Shown here: positions 54,828 to 62,886 of the stretch, in pieces | Layout: each line of letters begins with the position of its first letter | Numbering within the stretch: position 1 is the stretch's first letter | DNA from: Nitrospira sp. | GTDB lineage: Bacteria > Nitrospirota > Nitrospiria > Nitrospirales > Nitrospiraceae | Assembly: GCA_024998595.1 (NCBI GenBank) | Contig: JACOEK010000002.1 | Span: 558,001-622,000 of the forward strand | Length of the DNA: 64,000 nucleotides | Direction: 5' to 3' | The notes under the pieces: model-generated | Told to the model about the DNA's origin: nothing | The model's input: only the letters and a program-made list of their open reading frames with translations | Database searches by the model: none | Program-made: the position numbers and the translations under genes

Positions 54828-54877
54828 CCTGGGGTGAAGCTACGGGCAGGAGGCGTCGTTCGTGGAAAGTCGTTCCT

Positions 54878-54915
54878 GGATGCACTTCGTATCGAAATTG
54901 ATACGAAATGCATCC
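54878..54915. promoter_or_regulatory. Extended GTATC/GATAC palindrome downstream of hemL
   Basis: Core CGTATC-GAAATT-GATACG at 54888-54905. The symmetry extends outward to 16-base arms (GGATGCACTTCGTATC and its near-perfect complement, one mismatch). A further GATACG follows at 54921, 21 bp after the first. It lies 50 bases after hemL in the gap to a converging gene, so it may be an operator, a transcript-end hairpin, or both. Confidence 0.45.
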
Positions 54916-54925
54916 ATTCAGATAC

Positions 54926-54950
54926 GATGCTGGGGACCGTTTCCAGCATC
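54926..54950. terminator. Hairpin between hemL and the converging small gene
   Basis: GATGCTGG, 9-base loop, CCAGCATC: 8-bp stem directly before the stop codon of the converging gene at 54956. No T-run. It probably ends hemL transcripts together with the hairpin just upstream. Confidence 0.45.
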
Positions 54951-54955
54951 CTGAT

Positions 54956-55189
54956 CTATTCGTCGTCGTCCTCGTCGTCCATCTCCAGCGCTTCCTGCCG
55001 CTTCTGCTCTTCCATCGCATTGTGCAGGAGCATCCGGACAAACATCGAATACAACGAACCTTTTTCCAAGGTTCCGCCGGGAGGAATCGCGATCTTGCCT
55101 TCCTTGATCATGCGATCCATCCATGCCTTCTGATCCGGCGCGATCAGGATCGGCACTTCGACCAGCCCCACTTTTCCAAACATATCCAT
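54956..55189 (-). CDS. Small acidic-tailed protein of unknown function
   Basis: 77 residues. GGAGG lies 8 bases before the ATG. Sequence begins MDMFGKVGLVEVPILIAPDQ, then AWMDRMIKEGKIAIPPGGTL, and ends in an acidic run MDDEDDDE. The middle (SLYSMFVRMLLHNAMEEQKR) is helical. No signal peptide and no Cys. The tidy codon use and strong ribosome site support a real gene. Function unknown; the pattern gives no hint beyond a cytoplasmic, probably helical, protein. Confidence 0.65.
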   Translation of the reverse strand: MDMFGKVGLVEVPILIAPDQKAWMDRMIKEGKIAIPPGGTLEKGSLYSMFVRMLLHNAMEEQKRQEALEMDDEDDDE

Positions 55190-55412
55190 GAGTTAAACCT
55201 CCGTAACCTTGTCGATTAGCACACATGCCTCTCGGGAAAGACGGCGCCCGCTGAGAGCGCTTCTCGTGAACCTCGTCTCTGATCACAAAAGATGAGATTC
55301 GACGGGCATTTGAGCATGCGGTTTTTCGGCTTGTCAACCGCGGCACCGCCTGCACTGACTCGTGGCATGGAGTCTGCTGTGCCTTTCTCCAGAATCATGG
55401 AGAACCCTCAGG

Positions 55413-56042
55413 ATGCTGCACTACCTCGTACCAGACTCCCGTCTTTTGAGCCGCTTGGTCCTTCTGTTGCTAGTGGCCTCACCCACCACTCCGGCACTCG
55501 CCGTCGAGGAAGAAAGCCGGTCCACGCTTCACACCTACACCCCTGCCATCCGGAACGACCCGAGCCCCTTCCACTGCACCGACTGCTGGGATCTGAAGCC
55601 GGATCAACGGTCGTCGCTTCCCCAGCATCAGACCCAACGATCTCGACGCGGCCATCATGGTCGAGGGCTACGCCCGCACAAAAATCCGTTCGCGAAAAAA
55701 TCACATTCGTTTAGTCGAGGGCTGAGGTCGCTCCCTCGGCATGCGCTGTCGATGGGAGGATTCGAACGGACCGTGGAAGGCTGGCAAGTGCGGACGGTCG
55801 ATGGCGACACCATTCGATATGGCACCGATCGCATCCGCATTCGTGGCTACAACGCGCCGGAATTGTCCGAGCCGGGCGGGCGGGAAGCGGCCCTCCGCCT
55901 GGAGCAGCTACTACAAGACGGGACGATCAACATCGTTCCCCACGGCCACGACGTCTACGGCCGAACGCTGGCCGATGTCTTCGTGAATGGACAGAACGTC
56001 GCGGACATGATGATGTGGGAAGGGTATGGACGGAGGGGATAG
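55413..56042 (+). CDS. Exported staphylococcal-nuclease-like (thermonuclease) protein
   Basis: 209 residues from the ATG at 55413; a GTG at 55362 gives 226. Signal peptide LSRLVLLLLVASPTTPALA. A His/Arg-rich, low-complexity linker (about 60-110) follows, then an SNase-like domain (about 118-209): VRTVDGDTIRYGTDRIRIRG, YNAPEL, and DVYGRTLADVFVNG. The Asp of VDGDT, Arg of RIRG and Arg of YGRTLA match calcium-binding and catalytic positions of the Staphylococcus enzyme; the Glu of PEL fits too. It is probably a secreted or periplasmic nuclease for DNA/RNA. The domain is a little short at its C-terminus. Confidence 0.8.
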   Translation: MLHYLVPDSRLLSRLVLLLLVASPTTPALAVEEESRSTLHTYTPAIRNDPSPFHCTDCWDLKPDQRSSLPQHQTQRSRRGHHGRGLRPHKNPFAKKSHSFSRGLRSLPRHALSMGGFERTVEGWQVRTVDGDTIRYGTDRIRIRGYNAPELSEPGGREAALRLEQLLQDGTINIVPHGHDVYGRTLADVFVNGQNVADMMMWEGYGRRG

Positions 56043-56090
56043 GACAGTCAAAAGCGTTCGACCAGGATCTCAGTCACCATGGTCACTCTC

Positions 56091-56112
56091 ATCACCATGA
56101 GGCGATGGTGAT
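56091..56112. repeat. 8-bp inverted repeat after the nuclease gene
   Basis: ATCACCAT-GAGGCG-ATGGTGAT, perfect arms and a 6-base spacer, 49 bases after the nuclease stop and 118 bases before the next start. It may end transcription or be an operator for the next gene. Confidence 0.35.
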
Positions 56113-56229
56113 AAACTCCGCGTCCTCGCAGACAGATTGGCACCTTGATTATCGCCACGATCGGCGCAATAGTGCTGAGGCTCTCTGTACGTCAGCAAGA
56201 TGTCCTCCAACTATTCTGACAAGGAACTC

Positions 56230-56658
56230 ATGGCTAACCGATTGCACTGGATCCTGCTTCTCCCCGGTACATTCGCGCTGACAGCATCGGCATTGGGAGC
56301 CGTTCCGGCCGGAAATACATTGGACATTGTGATCGACAATGGACCACATGCCGGAACGTATAAGCCGCCGGCGGACACGGTGATCTGTCTGCACGCCAAA
56401 AAACAACAGCGCTATTCGGCGGCATGGAAGGATTTCGACGCGCACAATGCGAAGGCCATCGCTGAAGCCGGAATTTCGGTATCGAATCCTGACGAGGCAG
56501 GGGCAAAGCAGGGCGAAGTGCGCGTTGCGTTCGGAGACCCGGACAAGAAACCGACCGTCTACAGCATCGATCAGGCACCACTCACCATGACGAAGAATGG
56601 CAAAGGCGCCGAGATCACTTTCCAAGGAAAACTAAAGATGGCATCCAGCTTCGCGTGA
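56230..56658 (+). CDS. Small exported protein of unknown function
   Basis: 142 residues from the ATG at 56230, chosen for AAGGAA 4 bases upstream; an in-frame ATG at 56200 is less likely. Signal peptide LHWILLLPGTFALTASALGA. The mature protein begins VPAGNTLDIVIDNGPHAGTY, with one Cys in VICLHAKKQQRY; the rest alternates strands (EVRVAFGDP, PTVYSIDQAPL) and ends KMASSFA. Probably a periplasmic beta-sandwich; family unknown. Confidence 0.62.
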   Translation: MANRLHWILLLPGTFALTASALGAVPAGNTLDIVIDNGPHAGTYKPPADTVICLHAKKQQRYSAAWKDFDAHNAKAIAEAGISVSNPDEAGAKQGEVRVAFGDPDKKPTVYSIDQAPLTMTKNGKGAEITFQGKLKMASSFA

Positions 56659-56739
56659 CGGCGAAGTGCTCGGACGTTGAGGACATGTAACGCGGGTACC
56701 TACTGGAGGCGGCACCGATTGTCCCTGTGTTTCCACGCT

Positions 56740-57312
56740 ATGAAGACTCAGTACTACACAGCCACCAGCCTTGACGGCTTCATTGCCACCGAAGACGACT
56801 CACTCGACTGGCTCTTTCCGCTGGGCGACGTGAATGAGACGAGTTATCCTGCTTTCATTGCGGACGTCGGCGCCTTGGCCATGGGCTCGGCCACTTATGA
56901 ATGGATGCTCCGTCATACGGACAAGATTGCCGCTCAAACCGGCGCGGCCTGGCCCTATTCCCAGACCACATGGGTGTTCTCCACCCGCCTGCTTCCTCTG
57001 GTGCCGAAAGCTGACATTCGCCTGGTTCAAGGAGATGTTCGAAGTGTTCATACTGAAATGCGGCAGGCCGCAGGTTCAAAAAATATTTGGATTGTGGGTG
57101 GCGGAGATCTCGCCGGACAGTTTTACGATGCGGGTTTGCTGGATGAGGTAATTGTCCAGGTCGGGTCCGTGACCTTGGGGGGCGGCAAACCACTCTTTCC
57201 ACGCCGCGTCACGAATCCGCCCCTTCAATTGGTATCCGTGCGCAAAATCGGCCCCGGCTTCGCTGAGTTGCGTTATGAGGTGCCGAAAGACAAGCCGGCC
57301 GGCTCGATGTGA
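56740..57312 (+). CDS. Dihydrofolate-reductase-like protein (RibD C-terminal family)
   Basis: 190 residues from the ATG at 56740. RibD_C features: YYTATSLDGFIATEDDSLDW at the start, GALAMGSATYEWML, TTWVFSTRLLP, and IWIVGGGDLAGQFYDAGLLDEVIVQV (seen as IWIVGGGDLAG and LLDEVIVQV), then VTLGGGKPLFPRR. This family binds NADPH and reduces a pterin- or flavin-precursor-like compound; many members outside riboflavin operons have unknown substrates. Cytoplasmic. An upstream frame from 56677 adds 21 unlikely residues. Confidence 0.82.
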   Translation: MKTQYYTATSLDGFIATEDDSLDWLFPLGDVNETSYPAFIADVGALAMGSATYEWMLRHTDKIAAQTGAAWPYSQTTWVFSTRLLPLVPKADIRLVQGDVRSVHTEMRQAAGSKNIWIVGGGDLAGQFYDAGLLDEVIVQVGSVTLGGGKPLFPRRVTNPPLQLVSVRKIGPGFAELRYEVPKDKPAGSM

Positions 57313-57360
57313 TAGTTTCAAAGAATCAGACCATCGTGTTCCTTCCTTGAGAAACAATCC

Positions 57361-57795
57361 ATGCGCTTGCTCCACCTCATCAGCCTATGCGCATCAGCCT
57401 TGGTCATAGGGTGTGTCACGACTCCATCGCCTGACGTGATGAAGCAGGTCGCTGAACGGAACCGCTGGGAACTCGCCCACTGGGGCGATCATGCTGTTCC
57501 CTACGGAGACGATGGAGAACCGGTGATCCTCACCTTCAAGGAGGGCAAAGTGTCGGGTCACGCGGGATGCAATCGTTATTCTGCCGGCGTCACGTTCGGC
57601 CCCAAGACCGGTCATGTCTCAGTATCGCGCGGCATCAGCACGCGCATGGCCTGCGAGCCCCGGCGCATGGAATTCGAGGCTGCGTTCATTCGCGCCTTTG
57701 AGGCCTCAACGCGCTACCGCCTCGATGGGGAAAGCCTGTCGTTTGAGAGTGCGATCGCTCAGCCGTTGGAATTTTACCGGCGCCCCCCGGAATAA
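57361..57795 (+). CDS. META-domain lipoprotein (HslJ-like)
   Basis: 144 residues. Lipoprotein signal with lipobox VIGC (Cys18) and TTPS following. The META domain (about 30-140) shows WELAHWGDHAVP, LTFKEGKVSGHAGCNRYSAG (GCNRY is the signature) and a later TRMACEPRRMEFEAAFIRAF. META proteins sit in the outer membrane or periplasm and are tied to heat shock, drug tolerance or motility; the exact role is unclear. It is followed by the double palindrome at 57838-57877. Confidence 0.8.
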   Translation: MRLLHLISLCASALVIGCVTTPSPDVMKQVAERNRWELAHWGDHAVPYGDDGEPVILTFKEGKVSGHAGCNRYSAGVTFGPKTGHVSVSRGISTRMACEPRRMEFEAAFIRAFEASTRYRLDGESLSFESAIAQPLEFYRRPPE

Positions 57796-57837
57796 CGGCA
57801 TTTCTTCCCTGATCTTACGCATCGAGTCCTTCGAGTG

Positions 57838-57877
57838 CGTATCCCTTTTGATACGACAGCGTATCGCTTGTGATACG
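57838..57877. promoter_or_regulatory. Tandem CGTATC-N6-GATACG palindromes
   Basis: Two perfect copies: CGTATC-CCTTTT-GATACG at 57838-57855 and CGTATC-GCTTGT-GATACG at 57860-57877. Starts are 22 bp apart, two helical turns, as for a protein binding cooperatively on one face. They lie about 130 bases before the membrane-protein gene that precedes the patatin. No known regulator box is recognised. Confidence 0.55.
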
Positions 57878-58006
57878 ACGCTGATAGCACGCGTCACGAT
57901 GCAGGCCGCTGGAGTGTATCCACGCCCTCAAAACTGGCCTCTGCTTCAATCTCCATTCTGCGGGACTCTAGGCACCACTCTTGCTCAATAATTGAGTGAA
58001 CCGGGA

Positions 58007-58606
58007 ATGCATATCATGGCTGACAAGAGGTTCACCGCGTTACTCGCTCTTGGACTCCCGATGGCCGTACTGCTTTGCGGCAATGATATGCTGTCAGGCG
58101 CGAGTGGTCGAACCGCTGCCCTATGTCAGCTCACAGACGGGAAACAAGACCATCCCAGACCGCTCAATCAACGCTGGTTCGGGTATGGCGCGGATGCCGT
58201 ACAAGACTACTGGTCCTGGCTCAAACCTGCGGGGCGACGGGCCGAGGAAGCTTTCCTTGCTCTGGACTTGCTCTTCCCATTTCTTTACGGAGGGGCCCTC
58301 GCAGCGAGCCTGGGATGGATCTGGATGACCCTGGGTCGCCCGTTCCATCCTGCCTGGATTATCGCGCCGCTCGTGGTGATCACGATGGCTGACTGGCTGG
58401 AAAATCTCATACAACTGGCGCAGCTCCGTCATTACGTGTCGTCGAACGAACAGTCTGTGCAGAGCCTTTGGATCCAGCTTTCCAGCTTGGCCACAATCAT
58501 CAAGCTCTGGATCGCCAGCGGCCTTTACGTAAGCCTGGCCGGACTTGTCCTCAAAATGCTTCTCACGTTCTCGGGCCGGCGTCTGGCAAGTGATGCCGTC
58601 GAATAA
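58007..58606 (+). CDS. Integral membrane protein of unknown function
   Basis: 199 residues from the ATG at 58007 (58016 is a close alternative; a TTG at 57992 is less likely). About four transmembrane segments: ALLALGLPMAVLLCG, LFPFLYGGALAASLGWIWM, AWIIAPLVVITMADWLENL and IIKLWIASGLYVSLAGLVL. A soluble loop (about 45-85) with CQLTDGKQDHPRPLNQ follows the first helix. No family known to me. It lies 39 bases before the patatin gene and may be co-transcribed with it, downstream of the double palindrome. Confidence 0.68.
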   Translation: MHIMADKRFTALLALGLPMAVLLCGNDMLSGASGRTAALCQLTDGKQDHPRPLNQRWFGYGADAVQDYWSWLKPAGRRAEEAFLALDLLFPFLYGGALAASLGWIWMTLGRPFHPAWIIAPLVVITMADWLENLIQLAQLRHYVSSNEQSVQSLWIQLSSLATIIKLWIASGLYVSLAGLVLKMLLTFSGRRLASDAVE

Positions 58607-58645
58607 TCAGACGTTCCCGCCCGAGACCTTTCTATGGAGGCCTCT

Positions 58646-59956
58646 ATGACTACCTTGGAAGCGTTTACCCGCCATCCCACCGTAAAAACGGCTGTCCGGG
58701 ATGCGCAGACAGCCAGTAAAGGGAAGCACATTTCGGATATCGTCGATGGTAACGGGTTCCAGTATGTGGACTTCGTCATGGAGGGCGGTGGCGTACTCGG
58801 CATTGCGCTGACCGGGTACACCTATGTGTTGGAGCAGGCCGGCATTCGCTTTCTCGGCATAGGGGGAACCTCAGCGGGATCGATCAATGCCCTGATGATC
58901 GCTGCCTTAGGGCCTCCGGAAGAAGCCAAAAGCGAACGGCTGTTGAAAATTCTCGCCGGGATGCCGATGGCGAACTTCATCGACGGCGACCAGGATGCTC
59001 GTGACTTTTCTCAAGCCGCGCTGGGAAAGGTCGGAATGATGAAACTTCTCTTGAAGGCCATGCAGATCGTGGACAACCTCTCGGATGACCTGGGACTCAA
59101 TCCTGGGACGGCGTTCTTTGACTGGCTGACCGCCCAACTCCAGGGAGCCGGAGTCCGGACCAATGCCGATTTGGCCAATCGGCTGCAAACGGTGCCGGCT
59201 GGACTGCATCTTCGTCCAGACCGGACAGACCGGCAGCTCACGGAAGCAGACACCATCGGCAGACTCATCATGGTGGCCGCCGATATCACGACCGAAACGA
59301 AGGTCGAATTTCCCAGAATGGCGGAACTCTATTGGGCCAAACCGGACGAAGTGAATCCCGCGTATTTCGCACGCGCCTCCATGTCGATTCCACTCTTCTT
59401 CCACCCGTTCCGCGTGAGCAATTGTCCCAAGAACCCGGCGAAGTGGAAAGACCTTGCCGAGTATGATGGCATCCCTCCGGACACGGTCATGTTCATGGAC
59501 GGGGGCATCATGTCCAACTTTCCCATCAATTTGTTTCATCAGCCCTATCATGTACCGGCTTCTCCGACGTTCGGCGCAAAAATCGGCACCGACCGCGCAC
59601 ATCCGGCCGTTATCGACAAACCCTCACAATTACTCGGCGCGGTGTTCGATGCCGCTCGCCATACCCTGGATTTTGATTTCATCTCCCGCAACCCGGACTA
59701 CAAGCATCTGGTGTCCATGATCGATACGGGCGATCACAATTGGCTGAATTTCAGCATGGGAGACGAGGATAAAATCGATCTTTTCGCGCGCGGCGCTGCC
59801 GCGGCCGCCGAATTCTTGGAGACCTTCAATTGGACGAAATACAAGTCTATTCGCAAAGGCATTGCCGACGCCTTTCTTGCGAGCTATACCAACAATGGAG
59901 CCCCTCTGAAACTCTCGGGCAATAGCGACAGGCTCGTCGCGTTAAGCTCGCATTAG
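58646..59956 (+). CDS. Patatin-like phospholipase
   Basis: 436 residues from the ATG at 58646, chosen for GGAGG 6 bases upstream (an ATG at 58634 is in frame). Patatin catalytic dyad: oxyanion motif EGGGVLGIAL, nucleophile Ser in GIGGTSAGSINALM (GTSAG), and the Asp in MDGGIMSNFPINLF (DGG). The middle (about 95-220) is helical. These enzymes remove acyl chains from membrane lipids; in bacteria some are secreted toxins and some are housekeeping. No signal peptide is seen, so it is cytoplasmic or membrane-associated. It may form a unit with the upstream membrane protein. Confidence 0.87.
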   Translation: MTTLEAFTRHPTVKTAVRDAQTASKGKHISDIVDGNGFQYVDFVMEGGGVLGIALTGYTYVLEQAGIRFLGIGGTSAGSINALMIAALGPPEEAKSERLLKILAGMPMANFIDGDQDARDFSQAALGKVGMMKLLLKAMQIVDNLSDDLGLNPGTAFFDWLTAQLQGAGVRTNADLANRLQTVPAGLHLRPDRTDRQLTEADTIGRLIMVAADITTETKVEFPRMAELYWAKPDEVNPAYFARASMSIPLFFHPFRVSNCPKNPAKWKDLAEYDGIPPDTVMFMDGGIMSNFPINLFHQPYHVPASPTFGAKIGTDRAHPAVIDKPSQLLGAVFDAARHTLDFDFISRNPDYKHLVSMIDTGDHNWLNFSMGDEDKIDLFARGAAAAAEFLETFNWTKYKSIRKGIADAFLASYTNNGAPLKLSGNSDRLVALSSH

Positions 59957-59993
59957 GTGCTACCGGCGCGGGCGTCAAGACACCGGGCTATCG

Positions 59994-60020
59994 GGAGGGG
60001 ATGGCGTGAACATCCCCTCC
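59994..60020 (+). terminator. Hairpin terminating the patatin gene
   Basis: GGAGGGGATG, 7-base loop, CATCCCCTCC: a perfect 10-bp stem 37 bases after the stop, followed by TCCACTTTCT. Strong stem, weak T-run. Confidence 0.6.
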
Positions 60021-60122
60021 TCCACTTTCTCCCTCCACCGGAATCGAACAGCGCGGCCCATCACAGTTGATCTCCCCCGTATACTGCGGTACACATTGCC
60101 ATTGTACTTCGTGAGGATCTCG

Positions 60123-60863
60123 ATGAACCGCACCATGCCATTCCTCTTCTTTCCACTCGCGTTGCTGGTCGGCGTTCTGCTGGTATTCCTGGAGCCGACC
60201 CCGGCTTTCGCACAACAGATCCGGGCCGTGACTCCCACGCCTCAACGCGAGGCGTGGTGGATGGAACGGCATGAGCGTGCCCTGGCTCGCATACGTCAGG
60301 GCCAAGTCGATCTGCTATTCATCGGCGATTCCATTACCCAGGGATGGGAAGAGGATGGACGCCCATTGTGGGACCAATACTATGCCGGCCGCCTGGCCGC
60401 GAACCTCGGGTACAACAGCGATCAGACAGATAATGTGCTGTGGCGACTTCAGAATGGAGAACTGGACGGCATCACACCCAAGCTGGCGATCGTGATGATC
60501 GGGACGAACAACACCGCGATGCGGGAGGATCCTCCCGAGAATACCGTCGCGGGCATCCGGGCGATTTTAAACACCGTGCGCACCCGCCTGCCGGGGACAA
60601 AGATTCTGTTATTGGCCATCTTCCCCCGAGGCCTAACAAACAAAGACCCGCTCCGCCGCGTCAACGAAGCCGTCAACGACCACTTGCCAGCCCTTGCCGA
60701 CCAGCACCAGGTCTTTTTTCTGAATCTGAACGGGCGATTTCTCGACGGCGAGGGACGTTTGCCTCCAGAAATCATGTCCGATGCGTTGCACCCCAGCGCA
60801 TTGGGCTACCGCTTGTGGGCCGAAGGTATGGAGGAATCAGTTCGTAAACTCTTGGGGGAGTGA
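60123..60863 (+). CDS. Exported SGNH/GDSL-family hydrolase
   Basis: 246 residues from the ATG at 60123 (GAGGA 7 bases upstream); the frame is open to 60006. Signal peptide MPFLFFPLALLVGVLLVFLE, cleavage near AFA-QQ. SGNH blocks: Ser in FIGDSITQGW, Gly in NLGYNSDQT, Asn in MIGTNN, and Asp/His in SDALHPSALGY. This set is complete, as in PAF-acetylhydrolase-like esterases that act on acetyl esters or sugar acetates. Periplasmic or surface-bound. It follows the patatin terminator, so it has its own promoter. Confidence 0.87.
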   Translation: MNRTMPFLFFPLALLVGVLLVFLEPTPAFAQQIRAVTPTPQREAWWMERHERALARIRQGQVDLLFIGDSITQGWEEDGRPLWDQYYAGRLAANLGYNSDQTDNVLWRLQNGELDGITPKLAIVMIGTNNTAMREDPPENTVAGIRAILNTVRTRLPGTKILLLAIFPRGLTNKDPLRRVNEAVNDHLPALADQHQVFFLNLNGRFLDGEGRLPPEIMSDALHPSALGYRLWAEGMEESVRKLLGE

Positions 60864-60912
60864 ATGGAAGCAAGCCGGGAAGGCTAGAGCTCGAAGAGAC
60901 ACGCGACGCACA

Positions 60913-61026
60913 TCAAGGCTTCTTATTTTTTTTGTCCTTTGGATTATCAGAGAAGAGCAGCCATGCGAGGACGACGAAACCGATCGCCACGCCCGTCACT
61001 GCGAGCCATGTACCAAGTTTATCCAT
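60913..61026 (-). CDS. 37-residue single-helix membrane peptide
   Basis: Sequence MDKLGTWLAVTGVAIGFVVL continues through LAWLLFSDNPKDKK and ends NKKP: one transmembrane helix with a very basic cytosolic tail. Its ATG shares one base with the TAA of the thioesterase gene (TAATG), so its translation is coupled. AGGAG lies 4 bases upstream. Function unknown. Too short for normal gene calling, but the coupling, ribosome site and clean membrane pattern support it. Confidence 0.6.
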   Translation of the reverse strand: MDKLGTWLAVTGVAIGFVVLAWLLFSDNPKDKKNKKP

Positions 61027-61427
61027 TAGCTCCTCGTCTCCGGTGGTCCTTGTAACGCAGCCAGGGTGGGTTTGTCGAGCCGCTTCACTTTCATGTGTTC
61101 ATCCACCGTCACCAGTTTGGCCGAGCCTTCGACCACAATGCGCCCGCTCGTTCGCTCCCGCAACACATGTGCGAAGGTAACAGACGCCTGGCTCGCATCC
61201 GCCAGGCTCGTATCAATCACCAGGGTGTCACCATACCGCCCCGGCGACCGATAGTCCACCTCGGCATGCACCACGACAAACTGCGTCCCCTGCTCGCGCA
61301 GGCCTGCGACCGACAGTCCCCGCGCTTCGAGATAGTGCGTCCTCGCCCGCTCGAAATACTTGAGGTAGTTGGCATAGTACACCACCCCTCCGCAGTCGGT
61401 GTCCTCGTAGTAGATCCTAATTTCCAT
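61026..61427 (-). CDS. ybgC: YbgC/FadM-type acyl-CoA thioesterase
   Basis: 133 residues, the usual size for a hot-dog-fold 4HBT enzyme. Signature IYYEDTDCGGVVYYANYLKYFERARTHYLE (seen as YYEDTDCGGVVYYANYLKYF) with the catalytic Asp in EDTD and Tyr/His region. VVVHAEVDYRSPGRYGD and a C-terminal strand follow. It hydrolyses acyl-CoA or acyl-ACP thioesters; YbgC is linked to the Tol-Pal cell-envelope system, but no tol genes are here. It precedes the 37-residue peptide, with the CARF gene 42 bases upstream on the same strand. Confidence 0.87.
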   Translation of the reverse strand: MEIRIYYEDTDCGGVVYYANYLKYFERARTHYLEARGLSVAGLREQGTQFVVVHAEVDYRSPGRYGDTLVIDTSLADASQASVTFAHVLRERTSGRIVVEGSAKLVTVDEHMKVKRLDKPTLAALQGPPETRS

Positions 61428-61469
61428 GGAAACAGATCGCTGAAACTGCTAGCGGACCGCTACCAGTTC

Positions 61470-62726
61470 TTACAGATTGAGAACCGGGAACTTCGGCAAT
61501 GAAGATTCGCTCACGCTGGTGAGCTTCATCACCATATCGGAGAGTTGCTGCACCCGCTCGCCTTTGACCGCCTCAAACCCGTGACCCAACACCGCGTGAT
61601 TGGCCGCATCGAGGAGCGGTTTCATCTTGGGCCAGTCGCGAAGAAAGGCCTGTCCCATCGGGTCACCGAGACCGGCCAGCGCGCGCCACTGGCTCTGCAG
61701 TGGCAGTTTATACTTACCGTCGACATCGTCCAGATAAGAGGTGCGGCAGGTGTCCCGCATCGATTCGGGCAACTGTTCCGGCTGCACGTCCCAGCTCTTG
61801 ATCTTGTATTGTTTGAACAATTGCCGCTGCGCACAGGCTTCTAACGCTCGTACGAGAGCCACCATGGCCCGTTCATGATCATGGTCTCCATGAGCGCGGC
61901 GATGCGCATGCGCCAACAAATCGAGCACGACGCCTTCTTTGACGTCAGCGGGATCGAGCACCAGCTTTTCCAAAAAGCCGCTATTGGCCTTGATGAATGG
62001 CAACAACGCCTTCAGCCCCGGTGGCCCGCCCCAGATCGACGCCATGTCGAGCGCTTTCAAAGAGGTCTTCAACTTCTCCCAGGCCTGGCGATAGTGAAAC
62101 TGTTCCCAGAGACCGTACCCCAGCGCAAGTTCACCCAGAGCGCGATAGAGCGGCTTCTGGCCCCCGCTCACTCGAGCTTCCAACGTATGGAACAATGTCG
62201 CAGCAGCTCTGAAGGATCCTTGATTAAACGCCTCACTGGCCTCGCGACGAACGACGACAGCCGACTCGTCCCAGGGATTGCCCTGGACCCAGCGTCTGGG
62301 AAGACCATCGATGAGGATTTCCTCGCTCTCGTCAGACCCTGCCGCATCAACCAGACTGATCATCCGAGACGTCCATGGTTGGCTCACTGTCGCCAGCGCC
62401 GCGGCCATGGCAGGGGTCGCTCCGGTCAAATCGACCACCACTTCACCCACGTACACTCCCCAGGTGCGGAGGAGTTCGTGAATGGTTCGCGATAACGCCT
62501 GATGACAGGCCATGATGTCCGCCGGATCGGGCGTCACAACCCAATCCCAGCGCTTTGGCATCTGCTGCACCAGTGGCTGCACGGCCTCCTCAACCTGCGT
62601 TTTTGCCGACTCCGGCACAAAAAAACAGAGCAGTTCTGGCTGCAGCCGATTGATGACATAGGCCGCAAGTGGCGGGGCATCGGTAAAGGCCAGGATGAGC
62701 GCTTTGACGGGAGTATCGGCAGGCAT
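61470..62726 (-). CDS. Orphan CRISPR-associated CARF protein (TIGR02710/Cas02710-like)
   Basis: 418 residues. N-terminal CARF-type Rossmann domain (about 8-150): KALILAFTDAPPLAAYVI and the ring-nucleotide-binding-like motif VVVDLTGATPAMAAALA (97-113). A helical middle follows (about 155-300: LLAHAHRRAHGDHDHERAMV, then ALVRALEACAQ), the pattern of the Cas02710 family. The C-terminal HEPN-like motif, usually RNxSxLxHG, reads AANHAVLGHGF (374-384), with Ala375 in place of Arg but His382 kept. CARF proteins sense cyclic oligoadenylate made by type III CRISPR systems. No cas gene or repeat array is in this window. It sits 42 bases before the thioesterase. Confidence 0.7.
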   Translation of the reverse strand: MPADTPVKALILAFTDAPPLAAYVINRLQPELLCFFVPESAKTQVEEAVQPLVQQMPKRWDWVVTPDPADIMACHQALSRTIHELLRTWGVYVGEVVVDLTGATPAMAAALATVSQPWTSRMISLVDAAGSDESEEILIDGLPRRWVQGNPWDESAVVVRREASEAFNQGSFRAAATLFHTLEARVSGGQKPLYRALGELALGYGLWEQFHYRQAWEKLKTSLKALDMASIWGGPPGLKALLPFIKANSGFLEKLVLDPADVKEGVVLDLLAHAHRRAHGDHDHERAMVALVRALEACAQRQLFKQYKIKSWDVQPEQLPESMRDTCRTSYLDDVDGKYKLPLQSQWRALAGLGDPMGQAFLRDWPKMKPLLDAANHAVLGHGFEAVKGERVQQLSDMVMKLTSVSESSLPKFPVLNL

Positions 62727-62886
62727 ATTCGGCGGACTATACCATTGCAGTCCGGCCGCTTCAATGAACGCCGGCTACCGTGGTGGCTACGGTGTACCAA
62801 GGGATCTTCCCAGCTCCACTCCGCAGATAGCTTCACTAGAATGAGTAGTCTGCCAGGATTCTTCCAGGACATTGAAGGAACACAGT

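Noticed and set aside
61470-62726. Complete CRISPR-Cas locus near the CARF gene
   Set aside because: No cas10, csm/cmr, cas1/2 or spaced repeat array was found on either strand in the window.
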